DNA of 64,000 nucleotides from Micromonospora sp. WMMA1363 (GCF_030345795.1 NZ_JAUALB010000001.1:3774001-3838000); one strand, 5' to 3'. Counted from the stretch's first letter, positions 38,975 to 47,059 are shown. The notes: generated by a model from the letters alone, not told the origin. Numbers and translations: made by a program.

Positions 38975-40143
38975 ACGGCAACCGCCACGCGGGTACCGTT
39001 GACCGGTGTTGCCGCAGCGTCCGGCGTGGTTGGTGAACCGGTGTCGGGGCGGGGGCGGTGTCGTTTGACGGTGCTCACGCTGACTTCCGCGAGTCGGGCG
39101 ATGCGTTCGTGGTTGGCGGTCGGTTCGGCGGTGTGCGCGGCGATGACCCGCTCACCGGCGGTCAGTGACCGGGCCGTGGGCCGGGCCGGGCGGGCCGGCT
39201 CACGAACCGGTTCACGCTGGACCAGCGGCGCGGCAGGGGCAGTCTTGGGGGTGTCCTTGTCTTTCTTGGCTTCCGCGCGGGCGGCTCGTTCGGCCTTCCG
39301 GGCGGCGTGGGTTGCCTGCCGGCCGGCGGTGCGCGCGGCGCGTTCGGTGTGGTAGCCGTCCCATGCTTTACGCGGGTCGCGTTCGTTGTGCTCGATCGAC
39401 CAGCGGGCCGCCATCAGGGAACGGATCGGGAACATGCGGCGGCGTTTCGGGGAGAACTCCACCCCCGCGTCGTCGATCAGGTCGGCGTCCTCTGCGAGGA
39501 GTTGCACGTGTTGGGCGCGGCGGGTGTGCAGTCCCCACAGCCATGGGGACAGCAGGGACAGCAGGGCGAACGCGACTGCTGCGGCGGTGGGGGAGCTGCC
39601 GTCGGCGAAGTGGGCGTAGTTGATGGCGGCGACCACGGCGGCGATCAGCCACGCGGCGCGGCGCAGGCTGGCGGCGGTGGCGTGGGCCTTGAGTAGGAGG
39701 GCGTCGTGGGCGTGCCACTGGACGTAGACGGCGATGGACTCCAGGGCGGCGGCGAACGCCACCGCGAACGTCACCCGAGACGGCCCGTTCCACGCGGCCG
39801 GGGCGATCTGCGAGTAGGCGTAGGCGGCTTGGGCGTAGGCCGCGCCGCCGTTGATCAGCAGTAGCGGCAGCACCGGGCGTAGCTTCGCGGCGAACTCCGC
39901 CCGGGCCGTGCGCTGCCGCTCCCGGCGCTCGGCGCGCTCGACGCGGCGGGCCGCGGCGCGGCGGCGACGTTCCTGCTCATCCGCGACCGCTTGGCGGCGG
40001 GCGTGCTCGGCGGCGGCTTCCTGCTGTTCCCGGTCGAGCTGCGCCATCAGCCGGGCGCGTTCCACCTCGGCGGCGGCGGATTCGCGGTGGGCCGCCGCGC
40101 GGGCGGCCAGGATCGCCGGGTCCTCCGGCGGGCGACGAAACAT
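38971..40143 (-). CDS. SpdB/DUF2637-like conjugal spread protein (AICE-2)
   Basis: A 390-residue protein. Residues 10-85 form a charged Ala/Glu/Arg coiled coil. Four transmembrane segments follow (PVLPLLLINGGAAYAQAAYAY; VTFAVAFAAALESIAVYV; AAWLIAAVVAAINYAHF; AAAVAFALLSLLSPWLWGL), then a long basic linker and a C-terminal HTH (RIARLAEVSVSTVKRHR). This is the DUF2637 plan of actinobacterial spread proteins, with a DNA-binding end. Confidence 0.82.
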   Translation of the reverse strand: MFRRPPEDPAILAARAAAHRESAAAEVERARLMAQLDREQQEAAAEHARRQAVADEQERRRRAAARRVERAERRERQRTARAEFAAKLRPVLPLLLINGGAAYAQAAYAYSQIAPAAWNGPSRVTFAVAFAAALESIAVYVQWHAHDALLLKAHATAASLRRAAWLIAAVVAAINYAHFADGSSPTAAAVAFALLSLLSPWLWGLHTRRAQHVQLLAEDADLIDDAGVEFSPKRRRMFPIRSLMAARWSIEHNERDPRKAWDGYHTERAARTAGRQATHAARKAERAARAEAKKDKDTPKTAPAAPLVQREPVREPARPARPTARSLTAGERVIAAHTAEPTANHERIARLAEVSVSTVKRHRPRPDTGSPTTPDAAATPVNGTRVAVAV

Positions 40144-40161
40144 CGTCGGTGTCCTTCCTGG

Positions 40162-40831
40162 TCAGTCGGTGAGGATGTCGGCAAGCAGGGCACGGTGGGC
40201 GGCGAAAACCTTGCCGCGGTAGGCGTCGGCCAGGTGCCGCACGACGCAGCCGTAATCGACGGCGGGCACCCACACGGCGCGGCGGGCGTCGTCGGCGCCG
40301 GTGACGTCGGGCAGCGCTCCGACGTGGCTACCGAGGTCGATGCGGACGGGGACGGTGACCATCCACGCCTCATCGGAGGCGCGCGGGTCGGGGCACGTAG
40401 CGGGCCGGCAGCGTCTTCGCCCACGGGGCGGTGTGGGTGGCGATCAGGCCGGTTTCCTCGGCCAGTTCTCGGAACGCCGCGTGGGTGGGGTTCTCGCCGG
40501 GGTCGACGTGGCCGCCGGGCAGCGCCCACCCGTGTCCGTCGCCGCGCTCGATCATCAGCAGCCACCGCCACCCGTCCGGGTCGCAGGCGGTGACGATCGC
40601 GTCGGCGGCCAGGGCCTCGCCCCAGTGCCCGAGTTCGTTGCGGCCGTACCGGATACCGGTCGGCGCGTACGGGTTGACCGGGCGGCCGTCCACCAGGGGG
40701 AACGGGATCGCGGCGGCGGCCCGGCGGGCCGTCCAGTCGATACGGGTCGGGTCCATCTCCGGGTCCGCCCACGACGCTCCGGCGGCGATGCCCGCGAGGA
40801 CGGACGGGTGGGTGAAGGTGCGGCCGGTCAT
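40162..40831 (-). pseudogene. Nudix/Pif-like gene with frameshift (AICE-2)
   Basis: The N-terminal 147 residues with an intact Nudix box (GHVDPGENPTHAAFRELAEETGL) are in one frame and end at LPARYV; the remaining part (EAWMVTVPVRIDLGS onward) is in the next frame. A G run at 40390-40393 has one base more than needed. The AICE-1 copy at 22661-23329 is intact. The truncated product keeps the catalytic box but loses the last third. Confidence 0.8.
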
Positions 40832-41166
40832 CAGGCCACCGCCAGGGCGGTCAGCCGGTCGGCGGTGTCCGTGTCCAGCGGTTCGGCGTCGGGGTATTCG
40901 GTGGCGGTGGCGTAGAACTCCCAGCCGTGCCACGTCGGGTAGGCGTTCATCGACCGGTACGAGCGGCCGTCGTCGGCGGTGCCCTGGTGCTCGCCGATCA
41001 GCATGTCCGGGTCGTTGAGCCCGGCCAGGTGAAGCCACGACTTCAGTTCGGCGATGCTGTCGAACTTGACCGACAGCGACACGTTCGGGGTGTGGACGGC
41101 GATGCCGGTCGGGTTGGCCAGCAGGATCAGTTCGGCCATGACGGCGCGGCGGTTCTTGCGGGTCAT
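40831..41166 (-). CDS. Hypothetical protein, 111 aa (AICE-2)
   Basis: The middle reads VKFDSIAELKSWLHLAGL and further on SYRSMNAYPTWHGWEFYA. A small alpha/beta fold is likely. Junctions of TGATG and ATGA tie it to the neighbouring genes. Family not recognised. Confidence 0.65.
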   Translation of the reverse strand: MTRKNRRAVMAELILLANPTGIAVHTPNVSLSVKFDSIAELKSWLHLAGLNDPDMLIGEHQGTADDGRSYRSMNAYPTWHGWEFYATATEYPDAEPLDTDTADRLTALAVA

Positions 41167-41339
41167 CGAACCAGCTCCATTCCGGAAGTGGGACGGTCAG
41201 CGGCGGGGGTGGCGCGGCGGATGGCGGTAGCCGTGCCGTCCGCGTGCTGCTCGACCAGCCGGCGGGCGACCAGCAGGGACACGAGCATCGCCGCCGGGCC
41301 ACCGGCCACGATCAGCAGGACGTACCCGGCGGCGGTCAT
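41163..41339 (-). CDS. Small single-pass membrane protein, 58 aa (AICE-2)
   Basis: A transmembrane segment at residues 5-27 (GYVLLIVAGGPAAMLVSLLVA) and a basic tail. Overlaps both neighbours by ATGA. Confidence 0.65.
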   Translation of the reverse strand: MTAAGYVLLIVAGGPAAMLVSLLVARRLVEQHADGTATAIRRATPAADRPTSGMELVR

Positions 41340-41659
41340 ACGGCGGCCACCGCGGGAAGGAAATCAGCCGGGGTGGTGACGGTCGGCTCGCAGCACCTCA
41401 GCCGCACCCGGATGCCGCGCCAATCGCCGTGCACGTTGGTCAGTACCTTCGGCACGTCATCGCTGCCGTAGGGCTGGCTGCGCCGGTCCGTGTCCGACAG
41501 ACACAGGAACCGCACCCAGCGGCGCAGGTCGGCGTGCGTGGCGAAGTCCAGCTCCAGACCCCACGCGTCGGACGCCTCGACCCTGGCAGGCAGCGGCAAA
41601 CCGTCACAGGCCATCACCGCCGCGGCGGTGAACAGCACATCAGGCAGACTCGGGGCCAT
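41336..41659 (-). CDS. Hypothetical protein, 107 aa (AICE-2)
   Basis: Starts MAPSLPDVLFTAAAVMACDG; the middle (DFATHADLRRWVRFLCLSD) resembles the plan of the 111-aa neighbour (helix with paired aromatic and Leu residues), so the two may be distant paralogues. ATG 41659 overlaps the upstream stop (TGATG). Confidence 0.65.
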   Translation of the reverse strand: MAPSLPDVLFTAAAVMACDGLPLPARVEASDAWGLELDFATHADLRRWVRFLCLSDTDRRSQPYGSDDVPKVLTNVHGDWRGIRVRLRCCEPTVTTPADFLPAVAAV

Positions 41660-41802
41660 CACCGGCCACCCCCGGCGAGGGTGGCGGCGAACGTGCCGAT
41701 CCCGGCCACGACCGACCGCACCATGCCGGCGGTGTCAGTCGGGTTGGTGACCGCGTAGAACACCACGAAAGCGGCCACCACCCAGCCAAGAAGCTTGCGC
41801 AT
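41659..41802 (-). CDS. Small single-pass membrane protein, 47 aa (AICE-2)
   Basis: Starts MRKLLGWVVAAFVVFYAVTN, one transmembrane segment, and ends AGGGR. Coupled to the next gene by TGATG. Confidence 0.6.
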   Translation of the reverse strand: MRKLLGWVVAAFVVFYAVTNPTDTAGMVRSVVAGIGTFAATLAGGGR

Positions 41803-41840
41803 CACTACCTCACAAGAAAGAAAAGAAGGGAACAAGGAGG

Positions 41841-42098
41841 TCAGGCCGCGTCACGACGCGGCACGGCATCACGCGACACGGCACGGGCGGCCAGCAACGC
41901 GCAGGCCTCCCGCAACACCCGACGCCGCGCCCGGCGGACCTGCTGACGAGTCACCTCGCTCGGCCCGAAACGCAGCACCGCGATCTGCGCGTCCAGCAAC
42001 AGCACCTCGGCCTCGATCAGCGGCATCTCCGCCTCGATCTCCGCCAGGTCATCGACGCTCGGCCCCTCAAGGCCGGCATCATCCAAATCGAAGCTCAC
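41841..42098 (-). CDS. DUF6284 family protein (AICE-2)
   Basis: An 85-residue homologue of 23700-23966, with GLEGPSVDDLAEIEAEMPLI and a basic second half. The start overlaps the zinc protein stop (ATGA). Function unknown. Confidence 0.78.
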   Translation of the reverse strand: MSFDLDDAGLEGPSVDDLAEIEAEMPLIEAEVLLLDAQIAVLRFGPSEVTRQQVRRARRRVLREACALLAARAVSRDAVPRRDAA

Positions 42099-42283
42099 TT
42101 ACGGTTCCTCCGACGCTTCCCCGCCGCGCGACCACGGCGGGGAACACAGGTAGACGGCCGGCACGCCCGGCACAGGGTCTGCTCCGGCGAAAGCGGTGCG
42201 AGCTGGCCGCAGCTGCGGCACTCGCACCAAACGGCGCTGCTCTTGGTCGAAATCCGCACGGCGGCGGCGATGCTCACAGACAT
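42095..42283 (-). CDS. Small zinc-ribbon protein, first gene of the AICE-2 operon
   Basis: A 62-residue homologue of 23963-24148 with CECRSCG ... LCRAC and the end GKRRRNRK. ATG 42283 has GAGGTG six bases upstream. It follows the boxA-like leader, as in AICE-1. Confidence 0.8.
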   Translation of the reverse strand: MSVSIAAAVRISTKSSAVWCECRSCGQLAPLSPEQTLCRACRPSTCVPRRGRAAGKRRRNRK

Positions 42284-42334
42284 GACAGGCACCTCTCCCA
42301 GCTCGAATCAGGTCGGATCAGGTAGGACAAACAG

Positions 42335-42368
42335 CCCGGGGCGCGGCGCATGGGCCGCGCTCCCCGGG
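42335..42368 (-). terminator. Strong leader hairpin upstream of the AICE-2 operon
   Basis: CCCGGGGCGCGGC (42335-42347) pairs with GCCGCG plus CCCCGGG (42354-42368) with a 2-nt bulge. Same place and orientation relative to boxA and the first gene as in AICE-1. The gap 42284-42727 contains no gene. Confidence 0.7.
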
Positions 42369-42549
42369 CGACGAACAAGGCGTGCCGCACAGGCACGCGG
42401 GCGACCCTCGGTTGAGCAAGCAAGGGGCCCAAACCCCTAAAGCGGACACGTCTTGCGGCCGGACACGTCAACAGCCGACGCTCGCCTGCCACCCCTAGAT
42501 CGCATGCATCGGGACCCAATCGGGGAGACGGATCTCCCTGCGCCCCGGA

Positions 42550-42572
42550 CCTCTGTGCAGTTGTCAAACATC
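42550..42572 (-). promoter_or_regulatory. boxA-like element in the AICE-2 leader
   Basis: The minus strand reads GATGTTTGACAACTGCACAG then AGG, matching the AICE-1 element except for two bases. Confidence 0.5.
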
Positions 42573-42648
42573 GAGCGCCACGGCGGTCCATCAGATTCAC
42601 GAGCGGCGCAGCCGAAGCCACCTCCGCCGGCTGTGGAGCCGCCAGCGC

Positions 42649-42696
42649 TACAACTTGGCGTTGTATTCGCACACTACAGCACGACGTTGTATTCGC
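42649..42696 (+). promoter_or_regulatory. Operator-like repeats before the AICE-2 regulator
   Basis: GTTGTATTCGC occurs at 42660-42670 and 42686-42696 (26-bp spacing). The first is part of an inverted repeat TACAAC-TTGGC-GTTGTA. Just upstream of the small HTH gene; probably binds one of the two divergent regulators. Confidence 0.55.
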
Positions 42697-42727
42697 GCAA
42701 GCACCACTACCGCGTAGGCTTGTAGTG

Positions 42728-42952
42728 ATGACTTCGAGCGAGCTGCCCACCGACTGGTGGACCACAGAACACGTGAGGGCCTACCTGGCGTCTGTCGGCG
42801 TGCCGATCAGTCGTGCGACGTGGGCGTCCTACGTCTCACGCGGTCAGGCTCCCGCACCGGATCGGATGTTCGGCCGATCCCCGGCCTGGCGGCCGAAGAC
42901 CATCCAGCAGTGGCAGGCCAGTAGGCCGCGCCGGGGCACTTCCGTCGACTAG
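42728..42952 (+). CDS. Small HTH protein (AICE-2)
   Basis: A 74-residue protein with WWTTEHVRAYLASVGVPISR and WASYVSRGQAPAPDRMFGRS, an excisionase/MarR-like helix-turn-helix plan, ending in a TIQQWQASRPRR helix. Its direction is opposite to the transfer operon, suggesting a regulator of that operon. Family only loosely recognised. Confidence 0.65.
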   Translation: MTSSELPTDWWTTEHVRAYLASVGVPISRATWASYVSRGQAPAPDRMFGRSPAWRPKTIQQWQASRPRRGTSVD

Positions 42953-43080
42953 CCCGGATCATCAGGTGTCCCCCTCTCTCGCCTCCGATCGGCAGCGGCA
43001 CCTTGTCTGCCTGGAATCGAGAGTGCCCGTTGCGCTGGCGATGTGGCAGACCCCACGCGCGGACACGAGGGACACGGCCC

Positions 43081-44247
43081 ATGTCCACTGAGGTCCCTCG
43101 CCAGCTCAAGCCGAACTTGGTGCTCGTGAACCGCCGGAAGGCAGCAGGCTGGGACTCGCGGAAGCGGGCAGCGCGTGAGCTGCACCGCTTAGGGCTGACT
43201 GGCGGGTTGCGAGAGACGCCTACAGTCGAAGCGATCGAAAAGGCAATGTACCGCCATGAAACCGGGCGAGTAGCGGTTACCGATCCGATTTACCGGCAGC
43301 TCTACTGCCTGGCGTACGGCGCGAAGCCTCATGACTTGTTCGGTCAACTTGACAGCACCGCGGCAGACCGCCCGCACTTCTCCGTGCGATCCCACAAATT
43401 CGTGCCCGCGTACATAGGCGCGGAAGGCGCAGCATTGTTGCGCGACTGCCTCTCGCTCGACCCTGCCGAGGGGCAATGGCACGCGTGCTCCGTTGCGCCC
43501 GTTGATCACCCGGAGGGTGAGTGCTTTCTTTACCTCTGGCCTTGTGGGTCCGTCGTCTTTCATCTAGTCGAAGACTTGCAGCTCTCTACCATCGCTTCAC
43601 TTGCTGCATGGCGGAAGGTGTCCTACGGCGACAATATTAAGTGGGCGGCCGACTATCTCTCTCGGTACGTGCGTGCCGTTGATCAGAGCGCGCTTTACGT
43701 CCTCGGCACACACTGGTTAACCGAATCGGCTTGGCCTCCCGAGTTGCTAGACGTTGCGCTCCGGATAATGTCTACACCGTCGGTGCTTCTGCACAGGAAT
43801 CGGCCGATGGACGATGAGCATCTAGCTCATGCAGAGTTGATAGAGCAATCGTTGCTGGCGGAGGGATACGACCACGCGGGTATCGAGTCATTCGGCCTGC
43901 GCGGGATCTCGTCCGGCTTCGCCTCTTGGTCTGGTGTCGTTTACCATCCGACAGCACCGGACCGGGCAATAACAGAGACCGAGCTTGTAGCATGTGAACT
44001 GGCAGTTCAGTCAATGTGGGCGTTCACCGACGCTATAACCCGCCAGATCGAACATGGGCGAGACCCTGAAGTTCCGGCGGAGCACGGATGGCGGTACCTT
44101 CGAGGAGTTCGTTCACGCCTAACAACTTCACGGCCACGGGAAACGGGCCAGCATCAGGCGATGCGGAGAGCCATCTTGCGAACAAGCGACCTCATGCCTG
44201 CGTTGGAGCAGGCAATCGAAACACTCCGAGACGCGGATAGAGGTTGA
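43081..44247 (+). CDS. XRE-like regulator with large C-terminal domain (AICE-2)
   Basis: A 388-residue protein. The N-terminal 80 residues (NLVLVNRRKAAGWDSRKRAA ... AMYRHETGRVAV ... LAYGAKPHDLFG) resemble an XRE-type HTH. The rest lacks a known domain. Many rare-for-host codons and lower GC than the neighbours point to foreign origin. One base separates its stop from the cysteine hydrolase start, so the two are co-expressed. Confidence 0.7.
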   Translation: MSTEVPRQLKPNLVLVNRRKAAGWDSRKRAARELHRLGLTGGLRETPTVEAIEKAMYRHETGRVAVTDPIYRQLYCLAYGAKPHDLFGQLDSTAADRPHFSVRSHKFVPAYIGAEGAALLRDCLSLDPAEGQWHACSVAPVDHPEGECFLYLWPCGSVVFHLVEDLQLSTIASLAAWRKVSYGDNIKWAADYLSRYVRAVDQSALYVLGTHWLTESAWPPELLDVALRIMSTPSVLLHRNRPMDDEHLAHAELIEQSLLAEGYDHAGIESFGLRGISSGFASWSGVVYHPTAPDRAITETELVACELAVQSMWAFTDAITRQIEHGRDPEVPAEHGWRYLRGVRSRLTTSRPRETGQHQAMRRAILRTSDLMPALEQAIETLRDADRG

Positions 44248-44248
44248 G

Positions 44249-44809
44249 ATGACGGCAGGTCAGCCGGTGCTCGTGGTGACCGACATGCAGAACGGCTTCG
44301 TGCGAGAGCAGTCGGCGCATGTTGTGCCGATCGTTGTCGACCTGGTTCGCCGATGGCAGGAGTCTGGCGGCGACGTTCTTTTCACGCGATACTTCAACTA
44401 TCCCGGTAGTCCATTCGAGCGTTTTTTCGAGTGGAGCCGGCTCCAGTCTTCCCCTGAGACTGATATTGTGCCTGAGCTGCAACCGTATCTGGGCCGTGGG
44501 ACGATGCTGGACAAGCGAATTTACAGTCCGTTCACCATCGACAGTGAAGCGGCGTTTGAGCGGCGCGGGTGGAGCACTTTCTACTTCTGCGGGATTGCGA
44601 CAGAGAGCTGTGTTTTGAAGGGTGCTGTCGATGCCTTCGAGCGCAACCTCACGCCGTGGCTGATTGCCGACGCGTCGGCCAGCCATGCCGGCGCTGAGGC
44701 TCATGCCGCAGGGCTCTTGGTGGCCCGCCGCTTCATCGGCCCGCGACAGGTCATCACACGGGCTGACCTTCCTGCCGCGCTCATCGGTGGCCAGCCCTTC
44801 GAGAGCTAG
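44249..44809 (+). CDS. Isochorismatase-like cysteine hydrolase (AICE-2 cargo)
   Basis: A 186-residue hydrolase. The catalytic triad is visible as TDMQNGF (Asp12), DKRIYS (Lys near 89) and GIATESCV (Cys near 120). Members hydrolyse isochorismate, nicotinamide or carbamoyl compounds; the substrate is not deducible. It takes the cargo position that GNAT holds in AICE-1. Confidence 0.85.
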   Translation: MTAGQPVLVVTDMQNGFVREQSAHVVPIVVDLVRRWQESGGDVLFTRYFNYPGSPFERFFEWSRLQSSPETDIVPELQPYLGRGTMLDKRIYSPFTIDSEAAFERRGWSTFYFCGIATESCVLKGAVDAFERNLTPWLIADASASHAGAEAHAAGLLVARRFIGPRQVITRADLPAALIGGQPFES

Positions 44810-45106
44810 AGAACGGGCGGGTCGGAGTGGTCTCAGTTGCGGTCTCATTCGGGGCCGTACGCGGGGGTTCACCGGACCATCGACAGCGCTCCGGCCACAG
44901 CTCACGTACCGTGTCGGCCCACCCTGTACGGGTGGTTGCAGACTTCGAAAGCGTGTGATGGCCTGCGCACTCCAGCAGCGCGGGGAGAATTCTGGGAGAC
45001 GATCATGGGGAAGGTAGCGCCAATCCCCCATGCAGACCAACACGTGCCGACACGCTGACCTGCATGGATGGCGGTACGTCAAGGTACAACAGGTAACCGG
45101 ACGTAA
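44810..45106 (+). other. Right end of AICE-2 with arm-type repeat
   Basis: No gene. At 44982-45009 stands GGGGAGAA, four bases, GGGAGACGATCATGGG, a near copy of the left-arm repeat 26511-26538. Confidence 0.65.
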
Positions 45107-45149
45107 TTCGGGACGAAGAGGTCGTCGGTTCAAATCCGGCCACCCCGAC
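45107..45149 (+). repeat. Attachment site copy 3 (right end of AICE-2)
   Basis: A 43-bp direct copy of the tRNA-Pro 3' half. Beyond it the sequence continues CAGAGG rather than the CCA end present in copies 1 and 2. Confidence 0.95.
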
Positions 45150-45153
45150 AGAG

Positions 45154-45193
45154 GTAAGGGCCTGACCAGCGGGAACGCTGGTCAGGCCCTTAC
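45154..45193 (+). terminator. Original terminator of tRNA-Pro
   Basis: A 17-bp perfect stem, GTAAGGGCCTGACCAGC with GCTGGTCAGGCCCTTAC, loop GGGAAC. Displaced about 34 kb from its tRNA gene by the two insertions. The following stretch to 45363 has no clear gene. Confidence 0.75.
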
Positions 45194-45363
45194 GTGTATC
45201 GATGGGGTTTTGAATCACCCCCCGAAAACCCCCGGAAACGCCGGGACGCAATCAGATTCGCCAGCGATGCGGGACGTTCGCCGTCGGACGCGGGGACCCG
45301 CGCCCGCGCCCTCCCCGGAGCGATGGCACTGACAACGTGATAGGTCGGCGCTAGCGTGACTAC

Positions 45364-45804
45364 ATGAGCGGCGGGGAGGGCCTGACACGGATGATCGTGT
45401 CAATGATGGTGGCCGGCGAGGTGGCCGCCGTCGACGCCCGGGCTCCTGCCGGCGCTCACGCTGCGGTCCTTCTGGCGGTTCGGCTACCGGGCGGTCAAGC
45501 GCTTCTTGATGTCTTCGACACGGAGGTACGCGCGGTGCCTGACCCAAGCGTCGGGCGACGCGTCCTGGGCCTGACTCAGGCTCTGTGGGCGGCGGTCGGG
45601 CGAGGCTGGCTTGAGCCGTGTGCTGCTAACGGCCAAGCGCTGCTGGTGTTGACGGACGCAGCCGCGCGGGATCTTGCTAGTTCCCTCAGCGAACTCGAGT
45701 GCACCCAGCAGTCGGCGCTTCGTCAGGCCGGTGCCGCTTGGGCGACGGCCTCGACCTGCCTGAAGAACTCGGCAAGAGCCTTGCCGTCTCCAAGATCCGC
45801 GTAG
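45364..45804 (+). CDS. Hypothetical protein, 146 aa
   Basis: An Ala/Leu-rich soluble protein, family not recognised. The last 27 residues overlap the 3' end of the convergent kinase gene and look less coding, so the natural C-terminus may have been shorter. Confidence 0.45.
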   Translation: MSGGEGLTRMIVSMMVAGEVAAVDARAPAGAHAAVLLAVRLPGGQALLDVFDTEVRAVPDPSVGRRVLGLTQALWAAVGRGWLEPCAANGQALLVLTDAAARDLASSLSELECTQQSALRQAGAAWATASTCLKNSARALPSPRSA

Positions 45805-46646
45805 CGGTCCAAGGAGCGGATGGCTCGCCACTGCCCAGCTACCGTCCGCGAGTGTGCGACCAGGCGGATCTCACCGGCATGGGCGCCACGTGGCACTTCG
45901 GCCGCCTGCACCCGGTAGCTGCGCCGCTTCGAGGCGATCTTGTCGGGGGGCCAGGTGCCGACCCACTCGCCGAGCAGCTCCGTTCCCGCGGTCCGCCGCC
46001 AGTCCACGTATCGCAGTCCGTTGAGCTTCCGCAATGCAGCGCGGGCCGTGTCGGGCCGCTTCGTCGGGTCCACTCGGATGAGCGAGCCGACGAACCTTCG
46101 TACGTTCGGCGGAACCCAAGGTGGAAGCGTGTAGCGCCGGTCGTCAAGTGCACGCTTTCCGGCGGCAAGGCGCGCATCCACGTCGGCGAAGCCGATGGTC
46201 TCGTACTCGAACCTGCCGGCGAGCATCTCTACTGTCACGACGCCGATCGAGTACAGGTCGGATCGGGATGTCACCTGCCCCGTGACCTTGGCCTCCGGCG
46301 CGAGGTAGAGCGGTGTGCCGCCGTAGTCAGGCGCCGTGTTGCTGTGCGAGTCGATCCTGCCTGCCGAGCCAAGATCGGCAAGTACGGCATTCTCGCGTGC
46401 CTGGTCGAGTAGCACGTTGCCGGGCTTCACGTCCCTGTGGACGTACGCGAGGCCCTGGTGTAGGTACTCCAGAGCGTCCAGCATCTGACCACAGATCCGC
46501 AGCGCGCCGGCGACACCGAACTCGTGCCCGTCCATGAGCGCGTTGTAGACGCTGCCGCCCGGGTGGTAGGCGCAGATGAAGGTCACAGCCTCCAGCCCGA
46601 CAAACTGCGGATCGGGTTCCCATTGGGCGTCCCATACCTCGATCAA
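45723..46646 (-). CDS. Serine/threonine protein kinase lacking the N-lobe
   Basis: A 307-residue protein beginning inside the kinase fold (IEVWDAQWEP, a segment of the beta-4/beta-5 region). It keeps the catalytic loop HRDVKPGNVLL, DLGSAG in place of DFG, a LAPEA (APE) motif and the helical C-lobe. The Gly-rich loop and VAIK lysine are absent and no in-frame coding precedes it: a stop lies a few codons upstream. The only start is TTG 46646, which overlaps the previous stop (TTGA). Either the partner supplies the N-lobe function or the gene is a remnant. Confidence 0.72.
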   Translation of the reverse strand: MIEVWDAQWEPDPQFVGLEAVTFICAYHPGGSVYNALMDGHEFGVAGALRICGQMLDALEYLHQGLAYVHRDVKPGNVLLDQARENAVLADLGSAGRIDSHSNTAPDYGGTPLYLAPEAKVTGQVTSRSDLYSIGVVTVEMLAGRFEYETIGFADVDARLAAGKRALDDRRYTLPPWVPPNVRRFVGSLIRVDPTKRPDTARAALRKLNGLRYVDWRRTAGTELLGEWVGTWPPDKIASKRRSYRVQAAEVPRGAHAGEIRLVAHSRTVAGQWRAIRSLDRYADLGDGKALAEFFRQVEAVAQAAPA

Positions 46647-47059
46647 GTGCTTGTGCCGTGCCTCCTTGAGGCCGGGAAGACCTGAGTCACATGATCAGAG
46701 AGCCCGCCCTTGCGCGGCAGGCCAAGCCGGGACCGAAGCGTCGCACGTGCGAGCCGGACGCAGGGTACAACCGCATCGACGGCGACCGACGCCAGCAGCG
46801 CCTCAGCGGTGAACCGGGTCCGCATGTCCGCGATCTTCGGGACTCGTCCGCCCGCTTCGAGGTCCAGGATCACCACCCGATCGGGGGACAACGCCTTCAA
46901 CGCATGGGCGCTCTCGGCCCGGAATGCCTCGATGGCGTACCCGGCCTGGGAGCCGGTGCGCAACTCAACACAACCCGGCTCCGTTTCCTGTGCTCCCTCC
47001 TCGCTGACCAGGCAAAGCCACAGCTTGCCGCCCACGGCGTTCACACCCAAGACGTTCAA
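46643..47059 (-). CDS. RNase H-fold-like (DUF3010-like) protein
   Basis: A 138-residue protein beginning MNVLGVNAVGGKLWLCLV, with RVVILDLEAGG in the middle and LRSRLGLPRKGGLSDHV near the end; the plan suggests an RNase H/RuvC-like fold, but not all acidic catalytic residues are clear. It is followed directly by the truncated kinase through a TTGA overlap. Function unknown. Confidence 0.55.
   Translation of the reverse strand: MNVLGVNAVGGKLWLCLVSEEGAQETEPGCVELRTGSQAGYAIEAFRAESAHALKALSPDRVVILDLEAGGRVPKIADMRTRFTAEALLASVAVDAVVPCVRLARATLRSRLGLPRKGGLSDHVTQVFPASRRHGTST

Larger units (their letters stand above)
26396..45149. mobile_element. AICE-2, second integrative element in tandem
   Basis: An 18.8-kb element between attachment copies 2 and 3. 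The order parallels AICE-1: integrase, excisionase, AAA ATPase, TGT-like (frameshifted), prim-pol, truncated cytosine methyltransferase, small protein, DUF4326-DUF6197 protein, zinc-finger membrane protein, full-length TraB, an array of small genes, SpdB-like protein, Nudix (frameshifted), small genes, DUF6284 and zinc protein. Divergent genes follow: HTH protein, XRE-like regulator, cysteine hydrolase. Proteins are related to AICE-1 but far from identical, so this is an independent arrival rather than a duplication. Confidence 0.9.
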
